This document shows, one piece after another, positions 54,194 through 62,435 of a stretch of DNA of 64,000 nucleotides; positions within the stretch are counted from its first letter, which is position 1, and each line of letters begins with the position of its first letter. Under the pieces are notes generated by a model that saw only the letters and a list, made by a program, of their open reading frames with translations, was not told where the DNA came from and did no database searches. Source of the DNA: Emticicia sp. C21 (GTDB lineage: Bacteria; Bacteroidota; Bacteroidia; Cytophagales; Spirosomataceae); NCBI RefSeq assembly GCF_003418935.1, contig NZ_QVMT01000012.1, positions 62,001-126,000 on the forward strand, given 5' to 3'. The position numbers and the translations under genes are program-made.

Positions 54194-54577
54194 TTATTCA
54201 ATTAATTTAATAGCCTTGGTTTGTAAAGGGGTAGTATCTGCATATAGGGTTGCCAAGACACCTGTAACAAGTAAATCTTTCGTCGAAATTTCAACTGAAC
54301 CTTGTTGCTGAGTCAAACTGATTTTTTTAAGAACCTGATCAACTTTAGGATGAAACAAAACTATTTCTCCTGAAGTTTTTCCTGCTGGCAGTGCGTATTT
54401 TAATTTGAATGACGCAATTGTTTTAGCAGAAACATCTTCTTGTAAATAGGCTTCTTGTACAGGCGCGACAGAAGTGATTTTTTGCTGTTCGAGCGTGCGG
54501 CCATTTTGATCAATACTTTGGCAAAATGCAGGCAGGCTTAGAAAAGACAGAATAATGATGGTATAGATAGTCTTCAT
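54194..54577 (-). CDS. Secreted protein resembling a T9SS C-terminal sorting domain
   Basis: 127 residues. Signal peptide (IILSFLSLPAFC) followed by a short linker and a beta-sandwich-like region: ASFKLKYALPAGKTSGEIVLF, KVDQVLKKISLTQQQGSVEI, LLVTGVLATLYADTTPLQTKAIKLIE. This resembles the type A sorting domain of type IX secretion substrates (LPxG-x-ATLxIF, LxxGxYxYxL), though it is an isolated copy. It starts 10 bases after the S74 protein gene and is probably co-transcribed with it. Resemblance to the sorting domain is by pattern only. Confidence 0.6.
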   Translation of the reverse strand: MKTIYTIIILSFLSLPAFCQSIDQNGRTLEQQKITSVAPVQEAYLQEDVSAKTIASFKLKYALPAGKTSGEIVLFHPKVDQVLKKISLTQQQGSVEISTKDLLVTGVLATLYADTTPLQTKAIKLIE

Positions 54578-54587
54578 TTTTTCAGAT

Positions 54588-56102
54588 TTATTTTTTGTCG
54601 GCTTTTTTCTCTTTTTCGTCTTTACTTAACATAGCTGCTTTATTTAAGACAGCCTCCAATCGTTCTAAGCGGGCATTTAAAACTTCATACTGAGCCAGTT
54701 TGGCCTTTAGGACATTAATCTCTGCTTGTTGCTGTTCATTAACAGCTATCTGTTCTTTTATGCCTTGTAATAGAATAGGAATGAGTCCGACATAATTTAC
54801 CGTTTTAAATGTTTCCCCTTTGCCAAGAACTGTACTTGGGTTTACAAAAGATGGTAAAACCTTTTCAACTTCCTGCGCAATAAGACCATATTGTAGATTT
54901 TTCGAAAATCCTAAATTCGGATATTCATCAGTTCTATAATAAAACGTCTTGGGAGTTAATGAACTGATTATTTTCGACATACTACTCATATCCGCAATAT
55001 TTCTTTTCAGTTTAATATCTGATGGTGAAATAATCGAACCAGGCATAATTGGCCCTAATGCATATAGAGTATCTTTAATAAAAGCAGTGCCTTCGACATG
55101 TATTTTGGCTAAAGGGCTTGCGGTGCCAATCCCAACTTTACCAGAAGTAGCAATGTCAATACTACTATTAGGAGCACCGGGTTTTATTACAAAAGGTATA
55201 AGAGTGTCAGCATGGCTAACAAAAAAAGTTGAGTCGGTTACTCCTATATCCCATTGGCGGGCAATAGAACCTGTTTGCTCTATTCTTATAACGGGGTTTG
55301 TACTTTTGCTGACATGTAACTTTTTTTGAGGAGATGCAGTGCCTATACCTACATTACCAGAAGCCGCAATATCTATACTACTGGTAGGAGCGCCAGGTCT
55401 TATTCTGAAGGGCAAAAGACTGCCACCGGTAACATCTCTGACAAAAAAATTAGCCTCATTACCTGCCATATCCCAGGTTTGGCTTGAGAAACCGCCTGAG
55501 TTATTTTGTTCAAGTCTTATAGCAGGCGTATTACTAGTATTGATATGCAGATCTAATACAGGGTTGTCTGTCCGCAAACCGATCCTTCCAGTTGAAGCCA
55601 GAAAGAGAGCATTTGTTGATGCTCCGGCCATAATTTTGAAAGGAATTTTTGCTCCGGTTATATCTCTAATAGCAAAATGGTTTGTACCACCACTGGCACT
55701 TTCATTAGTTTCTATTTCCCAGTCATTAGCCGGATATGTACCAACACTGGTATCATCAAAGCCAATTCTTAAGTTATTCTCTTTTAAGCGAATAGTATTA
55801 AAACCAAAATTTTCATTATTAATACAGTCAAAACCAAAGCATCCACTGCCTTGAACGATCAAATCGTCAGGAATTACCTGATCGGCAATACTGCGTTCTT
55901 TCAGTTCGATTTTCTGACCTAACTGGTCCTTCAGGAATTGTTCAGGGCTTTTTCGTTGCGCATAAACCTTTGGTACAATGTATCCGGAAGTTTCCTTTGT
56001 AGTTTTTTTTGTCTTTTTTGCGCTCTGGGGAAAGGCCTCGTAGAGCGTCATCAGGCATAGAAAAAAGACACAACCTGACACAATAGGAGAGGTTATTTTC
56101 AT
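54588..56102 (-). CDS. Secreted tail-spike-like protein with S74 intramolecular chaperone
   Basis: 504 residues. Signal peptide (CVFFLCLMTLYEAFPQS). The middle (about 100-345) has tandem beta repeats of the type GNVGIGTASPQKKLHV and RPGAPTSSIDIA. The C-terminal part is a peptidase S74 chaperone: SPSDIKLKRNIADMS holds the Ser361/Lys366 dyad, five apart as in endosialidase autoprocessing; then YGLIAQEVEKVLPSFV and a coiled-coil tail (LKAKLAQYEVLNARLERLEAVL). Predicted to trimerise and cut off its own tail. Typical of Bacteroidota surface proteins and phage spikes. Confidence 0.8.
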   Translation of the reverse strand: MKITSPIVSGCVFFLCLMTLYEAFPQSAKKTKKTTKETSGYIVPKVYAQRKSPEQFLKDQLGQKIELKERSIADQVIPDDLIVQGSGCFGFDCINNENFGFNTIRLKENNLRIGFDDTSVGTYPANDWEIETNESASGGTNHFAIRDITGAKIPFKIMAGASTNALFLASTGRIGLRTDNPVLDLHINTSNTPAIRLEQNNSGGFSSQTWDMAGNEANFFVRDVTGGSLLPFRIRPGAPTSSIDIAASGNVGIGTASPQKKLHVSKSTNPVIRIEQTGSIARQWDIGVTDSTFFVSHADTLIPFVIKPGAPNSSIDIATSGKVGIGTASPLAKIHVEGTAFIKDTLYALGPIMPGSIISPSDIKLKRNIADMSSMSKIISSLTPKTFYYRTDEYPNLGFSKNLQYGLIAQEVEKVLPSFVNPSTVLGKGETFKTVNYVGLIPILLQGIKEQIAVNEQQQAEINVLKAKLAQYEVLNARLERLEAVLNKAAMLSKDEKEKKADKK

Positions 56103-56298
56103 GATAGATTAGTTTTATGGTATTTAATTAATTAGGTGACAATCAATAAGTTAATGCAAGATTACTTATTGTGTCAAAGATATAATTTTTTTATGGGTTT
56201 AAATATGTTGAGGGCATTTTATCTATAAAAAATTAGCAAGTGGTTATGTATTTTTGTATGTATTGATACATTCGCATTCTTCTTTTTTCTGAAACCAC

Positions 56299-56329
56299 TT
56301 GTAGGGAGTGTAAAAGTTTCTTACCTTTG
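56299..56329 (+). promoter_or_regulatory. Promoter of the SRP RNA gene
   Basis: TTG at 56299-56301, a 20-base spacer, TACCTTTG at 56322-56329. RNA would start at about 56331-56334. Clear Bacteroidota promoter. Confidence 0.75.
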
Positions 56330-56330
56330 C

Positions 56331-56418
56331 AGCGGCAAATTACCAGCTCCTGCTGAATCCCCCAGGTCTTGACCGAAGCAAGGGTATTGTGGTTGAGCGG
56401 TGAATTTGCCTTTTTTTG
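56331..56418 (+). ncRNA. ffs: Signal recognition particle RNA (4.5S/small bacterial type)
   Basis: The closing stem GGCAAATT (56334-56341) and AATTTGCC (56403-56410) is perfect. Between them the conserved SRP domain IV apical part reads CCCCAGGTCTTGACCGAAG and CAAGGGTATTGTGGTTGAG, with the asymmetric loop typical of the Ffh binding site. It is followed by a T run at 56411-56417, so the stem doubles as terminator. Promoter just upstream. About 80 bases, right for the small bacterial SRP RNA. Confidence 0.82.
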
Positions 56419-56533
56419 TTTTTGGCTCATAGCAATTGTTCAAATATACCACTACTTTCATGTAGCTAAACCCCAAAGGCATGAAAGTTCCTAACAAAAT
56501 CTTCCGGTTTTCGGATATGGGGCTATATGTTCT

Positions 56534-57193
56534 ATGAAATTTTTTATCGATACCGCCTCCCTCAAAGAAATACAAGAAGCACAAGACCTTGGTGTGCTTG
56601 ATGGTGTTACCACCAATCCATCTTTAATGGCAAAAGAAGGTATTGCCGGAAAAGATAACGTGATGCGTCACTACAAAGCGATTTGTGAGATTGTAGACGG
56701 TGATGTAAGCGCAGAGGTAATCTCGACAAAATACGAAGAGATGATTAATGAAGGAGAAGAATTAGCAGAAATAGATGAGCAGATAGTAGTAAAGATACCC
56801 ATGATAAAAGACGGTATCAAGGCTATTAAATATTTTTCAGAAAGAGGTATCAAAACCAACTGTACTTTAGTTTTCTCACCAGGCCAGGCCCTATTAGCTG
56901 CAAAAGCCGGAGCTACGTATGTATCACCATTCGTAGGTCGTTTAGATGATATTTCAACAGATGGTATGAATCTTATTGAAGACATTCGTCTGATTTATGA
57001 TAATTATGGCTACGAAACACAGATTTTAGCTGCCTCAGTTCGCCACCCAATGCATATCATTCAATGTGCTAAAATCGGTGCTGATGTAATGACAGGCCCG
57101 CTTTCAGCCATTTTAGCCTTACTGAATCACCCATTGACTGATAGCGGTTTAGCTAAATTCCTGGCTGATCACGCTAAAGCTAATCAGAAATAA
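56534..57193 (+). CDS. fsa: Fructose-6-phosphate aldolase/transaldolase of the small (FSA/TalC) type
   Basis: 219 residues, a single TIM barrel. [16 protein letters not shown] is the family start; [22 protein letters not shown] with the Schiff-base lysine, [32 protein letters not shown] and [12 protein letters not shown] all match. In Bacteroidota this short form acts as transaldolase or fructose-6-phosphate aldolase; which one cannot be told. It lies between the SRP RNA and ftsE. Confidence 0.93.
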   Translation: MKFFIDTASLKEIQEAQDLGVLDGVTTNPSLMAKEGIAGKDNVMRHYKAICEIVDGDVSAEVISTKYEEMINEGEELAEIDEQIVVKIPMIKDGIKAIKYFSERGIKTNCTLVFSPGQALLAAKAGATYVSPFVGRLDDISTDGMNLIEDIRLIYDNYGYETQILAASVRHPMHIIQCAKIGADVMTGPLSAILALLNHPLTDSGLAKFLADHAKANQK

Positions 57194-57204
57194 GCTTTTT
57201 GATT

Positions 57205-57250
57205 AATATTAAGCAGTTTTTGCTGAATATGGCGAAAACTGCTTAATATT
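57205..57250. repeat. Long hairpin after the transaldolase gene
   Basis: 19-base stem with one G-U: left arm AATATTAAGCAGTTTTTGC (57205-57223), right arm GCGAAAACTGCTTAATATT (57232-57250), loop 8. It lacks a T tract but lies right after a stop, so it probably stabilises or ends the transcript. Confidence 0.7.
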
Positions 57251-57272
57251 GACAAATAATTAATGCCGATAC

Positions 57273-57953
57273 ATGGAGCCCATCATTTCTCTGCAGAATG
57301 CCTATATTTACCAACGCGATCAACTGGTGTTATCAGCAGTGAATTTTACTATTCACGAAGGTGAATTTGTTTATTTGATTGGTCGAACAGGTAGTGGAAA
57401 ATCTTCAGTTTTACAAACATTATATGCCGACCTCTGGCTTGAAAAGGGCACAGGGGAAGTAGTAGGCTATGAACTTCATGCCTTAAAGCGTTCTCAAATA
57501 CCGCATTTAAGGAGAAACATCGGCATAGTTTTTCAGGATTTTCAGTTATTAGGTGATAGAAATATAGAAAAAAATCTCATATTTTATCTGAAAGCCATGG
57601 GGTGGAAAGATAAGGAAGAAATGAGCGTGAGAATCACCGAAGTATTGAACTTAGTTAATCTGCCTAATATTCTTGAAAAGATGCCTCACCAGTTATCCGG
57701 AGGTGAACAGCAAAGAGTAGGTATTGCCCGCGCTTTGCTGAATCAACCACAAATTATATTGGCAGATGAACCAACAGGTAATCTTGATGCCGAGATGTCG
57801 GTGGAGATTCTGAAGTTATTTATGGATATTAATGAGAAATCGAATACAGCTGTATTAATGGCTACCCACGATTTTGAATTGATAGAACGCTTTCCACGCC
57901 GCACGCTATATTGCGATAAAGGATTAGTACAGGACTTATCAGAGAGTCTCTAA
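57273..57953 (+). CDS. ftsE: Cell division ATP-binding protein FtsE
   Basis: 226 residues, single ABC ATPase: Walker A GRTGSGKSS, Q-loop IGIVFQDFQLL, signature LSGGEQQR, Walker B ILADEPTGNLD, ATHDF. The DRNIEKNL part and overall length fit FtsE of the FtsEX divisome complex, which controls peptidoglycan hydrolases. FtsX is not next to it; its neighbour on the other strand is an unrelated outer-membrane protein. A LolD-type role cannot be excluded entirely. Confidence 0.82.
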   Translation: MEPIISLQNAYIYQRDQLVLSAVNFTIHEGEFVYLIGRTGSGKSSVLQTLYADLWLEKGTGEVVGYELHALKRSQIPHLRRNIGIVFQDFQLLGDRNIEKNLIFYLKAMGWKDKEEMSVRITEVLNLVNLPNILEKMPHQLSGGEQQRVGIARALLNQPQIILADEPTGNLDAEMSVEILKLFMDINEKSNTAVLMATHDFELIERFPRRTLYCDKGLVQDLSESL

Positions 57954-57960
57954 AATTCCT

Positions 57961-58668
57961 TTAGTTGAAGCCTGTAATACCTACCTTAACTACCCATTGA
58001 TTCGTAGCAGTGAGCACTTGCTTACTTTTATACTCAAAATTACTATCAATCTCTACTGTATTTGGCTTTACAATCTTGGTAGCATCTGCCTGTTGATAAT
58101 AGACTCCTATATCCAGATAGCTGTTTTTCATGCTTCCAAACAGTTTAATACCTAGCCCAATACCTAAGCCGTAATTGGGCGTTACTTTAGTCCAGCGCTC
58201 CAGGGTTTCTGACTCTTCTTCATTCAATTGTTCTACCAGGCTTGTCTGAATAAATTTAGCACCGAAAAAAGCATCGGCATAGGGATTGATTTTTGAACTC
58301 CATAAAACAGGGCGATAACGTGCTAAACCATTCAGCCAGAAAGAAGTATTACTCACACGGAAATCTCCGCTGTAAGTAGTAATCGGATCTTCTCTGCCAT
58401 CTCCTTGAAAACCAATTTCAGCGCCATAGAAAACTGGTGAAGCTTTCTTGCGACTATAAGGATTAAATAGAACACCACCTGTTAGACCAAATTTGGTGCC
58501 TGCTTTATTCCCTTCTTTTAATATACTTTTATAATTCCCTACTGCATTACCCATATTCAAGGCAATAAAGTAAGAATATTTATCTTCAATATAGGTAGGC
58601 TGTTGCGTTTGTTGAGCAACAGCCCCTAATAAACTCGTACAAAAAAATATACAAAGTATGAATCTCAT
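57961..58668 (-). CDS. Outer-membrane beta-barrel protein
   Basis: 235 residues. Signal peptide (ILCIFFCTSLLGAVAQ) then alternating beta strands and aromatic girdle residues: YSYFIALNMGNAVGNY, FGLTGGVLFNPYSRKK, FYGAEIGFQGDGRED, INPYADAFFGAKFIQTS, NYGLGIGLGIKL, SYLDIGVYYQQ, NQWVVKVGITGFN. It ends in an aromatic strand as in small barrels of the porin family. It starts eight bases downstream of porX and is probably co-transcribed with it. Function unknown. Confidence 0.75.
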   Translation of the reverse strand: MRFILCIFFCTSLLGAVAQQTQQPTYIEDKYSYFIALNMGNAVGNYKSILKEGNKAGTKFGLTGGVLFNPYSRKKASPVFYGAEIGFQGDGREDPITTYSGDFRVSNTSFWLNGLARYRPVLWSSKINPYADAFFGAKFIQTSLVEQLNEEESETLERWTKVTPNYGLGIGLGIKLFGSMKNSYLDIGVYYQQADATKIVKPNTVEIDSNFEYKSKQVLTATNQWVVKVGITGFN

Positions 58669-58676
58669 TTTTGTTA

Positions 58677-60239
58677 CTATTTCGCAGTCAGATAAGCAAA
58701 CGGCACAATCATCTCCTCAATCGAGATACCTCCATGTTGGAAAGTGTCTTTATAATGGCTCACATAATGGTTATAATTATTCGGATAGGCAAAGAAATAA
58801 TCTTCCATTGTAAAGAAGTAAGCTGTTGACACGTTTGGCCTTGGCAACATAAATAATTCAGGTTTCCTGACTACCAGCACATGGTCATCTTTATCATCTA
58901 GGTTTAGATTTTTACCCTGTTTATAACGTAAATTCGTATTTACGTTTCTGTCACCTACAATTCGTTTTGGATGTTTTACCCGAATCATCCCGTGATCGGT
59001 TGTAATCACTAACCGACCTTTTTTCTCAGCTATTTTCTTCAATAAATCTAATAAAGGCGAGTGTTCAATCCAAGATCTTGTAATGGAACGATAAGCAGAC
59101 TCGTCGGGTGCCAGTTCTTTAATCATCCCCATTTCGGTACGAGCATGTGAAAGCATGTCCACGAAGTTGTAGACAATGGCTATCAGCTGGTTTTTTAATA
59201 AATTATTGAAGTTATCAACCAGACTTTTCCCTTGATTAATATTTAAGATTTTATGATAGGAGAAACTGATATTCAGGCGGGTTTTATCAATCTGGCGTTT
59301 CAGAAATTCTGCTTCATTATTATTGAGTGCATCTTCATTTTCTCCCTCGTCGTTCACCCATAAATCAGGGTGTTGGCGAGCCATATCAGATGGCATCAGA
59401 CCAGAGAAAATAGCATTACGTGCATAAGAAGTAGCTGTAGGCAGAATCGCATAATAATCAATTTCTTCTTCTACGTTGAAATAGCCGCTAATAACCTCTT
59501 CTAATATTTTCCATTGGTCGTATCTAAGATTATCTATCAGTAAAAAGAAGAGTGGAGAGTTTGACTGCACCAAAGGAAAAACCTTTTTCTTCATTAACTG
59601 GTGCGAAAGTATCGGTTTATCGACTTTAGGGTCATTAAGCCAGTCTTCGTAGTTTTCTTCAATAAATTTACAGAAATTGGAGTTGGCTTCCGCTTTTTGC
59701 ATGCCAAAAACCTCTTCCATACTTTTATCTTCTGAGCGGTCTAACTGAAGCTCCCAGTAGATAAGCTTCTTGTAGATTTCAGCCCATTCTTCATGCCCGA
59801 TACGGTCGTTATACTGCATGGCCAGATTACGGAAATCCTGCTGGTATCCCAGGTTAGTCTTTTCAGAAATCAGGCGTTTATTTTCAAGTATCTTTTTAAC
59901 TGAAAGTAAAATCTGATTTGGATTAAGCGGCTTTATCAGATAATCGGCAATATTTGAGCCGATAGCATCTTCCATAATCCGCTCTTCTTCCGATTTCGTA
60001 ATCATTACTATGGGCAAATTAGGCTTGAGTACTTTAATTTGAGAAAGCGTTTCCAGCCCTGTCATACCGGGCATCATTTCATCTAAAAAAACTACATCAA
60101 AGCGTTCTGTTTCTACTTTGTCAATGGCATCAGCTCCACTTGGTACCGGTGTAACATCGTAGCCCTTGCCTTGCAGAAAAATTATGTATGGTTTTAGTAA
60201 ATCTATCTCGTCGTCTGCCCAGAGTATGTTATATCGCAT
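58677..60239 (-). CDS. porX: T9SS response regulator PorX (receiver plus PglZ-type domain)
   Basis: 520 residues from ATG at 60239, where the receiver domain begins (MRYNILWADDEIDLLKP). Starts further upstream are unlikely. Receiver: D9-D10-E11 acidic pocket, phospho-acceptor Asp53 in DVVFLDEMMPG, and K in DYLIKPLNP. The rest is an alkaline-phosphatase-superfamily (PglZ) domain: LLIDNLRYDQW, ATSYARNAIFSGL, LVITTDHGMI and ending YKDTFQHGGISIEEMI. PorX regulates type IX secretion and gene expression with PorY. The domain has phosphodiesterase-type activity in studied cases. PorY is not in the window. Confidence 0.93.
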   Translation of the reverse strand: MRYNILWADDEIDLLKPYIIFLQGKGYDVTPVPSGADAIDKVETERFDVVFLDEMMPGMTGLETLSQIKVLKPNLPIVMITKSEEERIMEDAIGSNIADYLIKPLNPNQILLSVKKILENKRLISEKTNLGYQQDFRNLAMQYNDRIGHEEWAEIYKKLIYWELQLDRSEDKSMEEVFGMQKAEANSNFCKFIEENYEDWLNDPKVDKPILSHQLMKKKVFPLVQSNSPLFFLLIDNLRYDQWKILEEVISGYFNVEEEIDYYAILPTATSYARNAIFSGLMPSDMARQHPDLWVNDEGENEDALNNNEAEFLKRQIDKTRLNISFSYHKILNINQGKSLVDNFNNLLKNQLIAIVYNFVDMLSHARTEMGMIKELAPDESAYRSITRSWIEHSPLLDLLKKIAEKKGRLVITTDHGMIRVKHPKRIVGDRNVNTNLRYKQGKNLNLDDKDDHVLVVRKPELFMLPRPNVSTAYFFTMEDYFFAYPNNYNHYVSHYKDTFQHGGISIEEMIVPFAYLTAK

Positions 60240-60369
60240 TAGATTATCAGTTTTGTGAAAATTATGTAAAGCTACAATGCAAAAATACGAACTTTTATTG
60301 CCTATACGCACGCTTAAATTTTCTTAATTTGTGTAGATTGCAAAATCGTAAGATTCATGAAAATCTGCA

Positions 60370-60405
60370 TTGTGATTAGTGAAAACAAGTAAATTTGTAT
60401 TTTTG
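60370..60405 (+). promoter_or_regulatory. Promoter region of the YihY gene
   Basis: TTG at 60370-60372 with TAAATTTG at 60390-60397 (spacer 17) or TATTTTTG at 60398-60405 (spacer 25). The longest reading frame begins inside it, at 60395, which argues for a later start codon. Confidence 0.5.
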
Positions 60406-60430
60406 TAACAAAGACCAAAGAAGCCCTGAT

Positions 60431-61345
60431 TTGAAACGACTTCAATCCTTTCTTGAAAGTATCTATCTATGGAACACAACTGTTTCACTCTATAATTTGT
60501 TGACAATTCTCTGGAAAAAAATTATAACTTTTGATATTGACCAACGCGCAGCTTCAGTTTCCTATAGTTTTTTATTGGCTGTTTTCCCGGGCATTATTTT
60601 CTTATTTACACTTATCCCTTTTATCCCCATCAATCATCTTGATAAGTTGATTATGGATTTTCTGGAAGATGCCATGCCACGTGGGATTTATGAAAATACC
60701 TCAGTAACTATACAGGATATTGTAAGCAGAAAACGAAGTGATGTACTATCATTCGGGTTTTTCTTTACAGTTTTTGCTGCTACCAATGGCATGATGGCAC
60801 TCATGCGCGCTTTTAATATGGCGTTGCAGGTAAAAGAAAAACGCAATTACCTGAAAGCCAGACTAATAGCCCTTTTTCTGACAGTATTGTTAATTATTGT
60901 GATGGTTTGCGCTATTGTTATCCTGGTTGTGGGTAGAATAATCATAGATTTCTTGTTTGCTAAAGGACTACTGAACGAAAACTTTACTTTTTACTTGTTT
61001 CAGGTGGTGCGCTATGGTGGAATCTTCCTGATTTTCTTTCTGGGTATTTGTGTTATCTACTATTTTGCTCCCGCGGTTCATAAAAGATTAAAATTCTTCA
61101 ATTTGGGTGCCTTTATAGCTTCTTTCCTGGGAATTTTAGCCACCAACCTTTTTTCATTTTATCTGGCTAATTTTAACTCTTATAACAAGCTCTATGGCTC
61201 TATCGGTACGCTAATAGCATTGATGGTATGGTTGTATCTCATTGCCCTGATTCTTATTTTGGGCTTTGAAATCAATATTTCAGTTCGGGAAGCACTTACT
61301 ACCTATAAAATTGAAAAAGGTGAGATTGACTCACCTTTGAAATAA
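60431..61345 (+). CDS. YihY/BrkB family membrane protein
   Basis: 304 residues from TTG at 60431. The frame upstream runs through the promoter, so the later start is preferred. Six transmembrane helices: RAASVSYSFLLAVFPGIIFL is the family signature in helix 1, then VLSFGFFFTVFAATNGMMALMRAFN, FYLFQVVRYGGIFLIFF and GSIGTLIALMVWLYLIALI. YihY/BrkB proteins are inner-membrane proteins of uncertain function, sometimes called RNase BN in error. Divergent from porX. Confidence 0.9.
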   Translation: MKRLQSFLESIYLWNTTVSLYNLLTILWKKIITFDIDQRAASVSYSFLLAVFPGIIFLFTLIPFIPINHLDKLIMDFLEDAMPRGIYENTSVTIQDIVSRKRSDVLSFGFFFTVFAATNGMMALMRAFNMALQVKEKRNYLKARLIALFLTVLLIIVMVCAIVILVVGRIIIDFLFAKGLLNENFTFYLFQVVRYGGIFLIFFLGICVIYYFAPAVHKRLKFFNLGAFIASFLGILATNLFSFYLANFNSYNKLYGSIGTLIALMVWLYLIALILILGFEINISVREALTTYKIEKGEIDSPLK

Positions 61346-61367
61346 TAAATATTTATTTATTAATGGA

Positions 61368-62252
61368 TTATTGCCAGAAACCCTCGGCTATCATGGCTTT
61401 TTCCAATTTCTCACCTAAGCTATCAGAAGCTTTTACCAAAGGCAAACGTACTTCTGAACTACATACTTTCTTGATTTCAAGGCATTTTTTGATACCGACC
61501 GGATTTGATTCTGTATAAAGCAGCGTATCAAAATCTACAAATCTCTTTTGTAGATCGGCAGCTTTGGCATAATCACCATTCAAAGCAGCCCAGGTCAGCT
61601 CCCCAAACTCTTTCGGGAAAGCATTGGCAATTACCGAAATAACCCCTTTAAAACCAACGCTGATAGAGGTTGTAACCAGATTATCATCACCTGATAATAA
61701 AAGGAAATCTTCAGGACAGCGTTTGGCTAATTCCAAAGCGTTTTCGATAGTACTGGCATCTTTTATACCTATGATATTTGGGTGCTTGGCCAATTCAACA
61801 ATCGTCGGAATCTGTAAGCTGATAACCGTACGCCCCGGAACATTATACAATAAAACGGGCACCGGAGAGGCATCAGCAATCGCTGTAAAGTGCGCAATTA
61901 ACCCGGCCTGTGGAGGCTTATTATAATAAGGACAAACCGAAAGAATAGCTGTAACACCAGATAAATCAGTGGCCTTGATAGTTTCTAAAACTGCTTTGGT
62001 ATTGTTACCGCCCAAACCATAAACAATCGGCAGGTTCTTCGGATTATGTTCCTTTGTATACTTTAATAAATCAGTCTTTTCTTGGGCTGTAGTAGTAGAG
62101 GTTTCTCCTGTTGTACCTTGCACAACAAAATAATCTACCCCGCCTGTGCTTGTAAAATCGAGCAGCCTGCCGTAAGCGTCAAAATCAACTTCGTGCTGTT
62201 CATCAAATGGTGTTATTAAAGCTACACCTACTCCTTGTAACGGATGTGCCAT
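61368..62252 (-). CDS. dapA: 4-hydroxy-tetrahydrodipicolinate synthase
   Basis: 294 residues. Lysine/diaminopimelate pathway: condenses pyruvate with aspartate semialdehyde. Visible: GVALITPFDEQHEVDFD, VVQGTTGETSTTT, CPYYNKPPQAGL, LYNVPGRT and IIGIKDAS with the Schiff-base lysine; then LLSGDDNLV and GVISVIANAFP. Complete and ordinary. Convergent with YihY, 22 bases apart. Confidence 0.95.
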   Translation of the reverse strand: MAHPLQGVGVALITPFDEQHEVDFDAYGRLLDFTSTGGVDYFVVQGTTGETSTTTAQEKTDLLKYTKEHNPKNLPIVYGLGGNNTKAVLETIKATDLSGVTAILSVCPYYNKPPQAGLIAHFTAIADASPVPVLLYNVPGRTVISLQIPTIVELAKHPNIIGIKDASTIENALELAKRCPEDFLLLSGDDNLVTTSISVGFKGVISVIANAFPKEFGELTWAALNGDYAKAADLQKRFVDFDTLLYTESNPVGIKKCLEIKKVCSSEVRLPLVKASDSLGEKLEKAMIAEGFWQ

Positions 62253-62435
62253 TTTTATTGAAATAATAGAGATTATCTAGATGGGCAAAGTTCGTCAGAA
62301 AATCGGACTTTGCAAAACGATAAGGCAGTTCATAACCAACAGCCACTTTTTAAATTACAAAAAGGTTCCGTCCATAGAAACAACGTTTAAGGGCATTTTT
62401 AGGATAATTTTAAAAAATTTGTTCCGTATAGTAAA

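Noticed and set aside
54949-55854. Antisense ORFs of 126 and 171 codons opposite the S74 protein
   Set aside because: Shadow frames of the repetitive sense gene; repeated PxPTLPE-type words mirror the GIGTASP repeats.
56233-56584. Two minus-strand ORFs of 65 and 87 codons near the SRP RNA
   Set aside because: They run through the SRP RNA and the start of the transaldolase gene; no conserved features.
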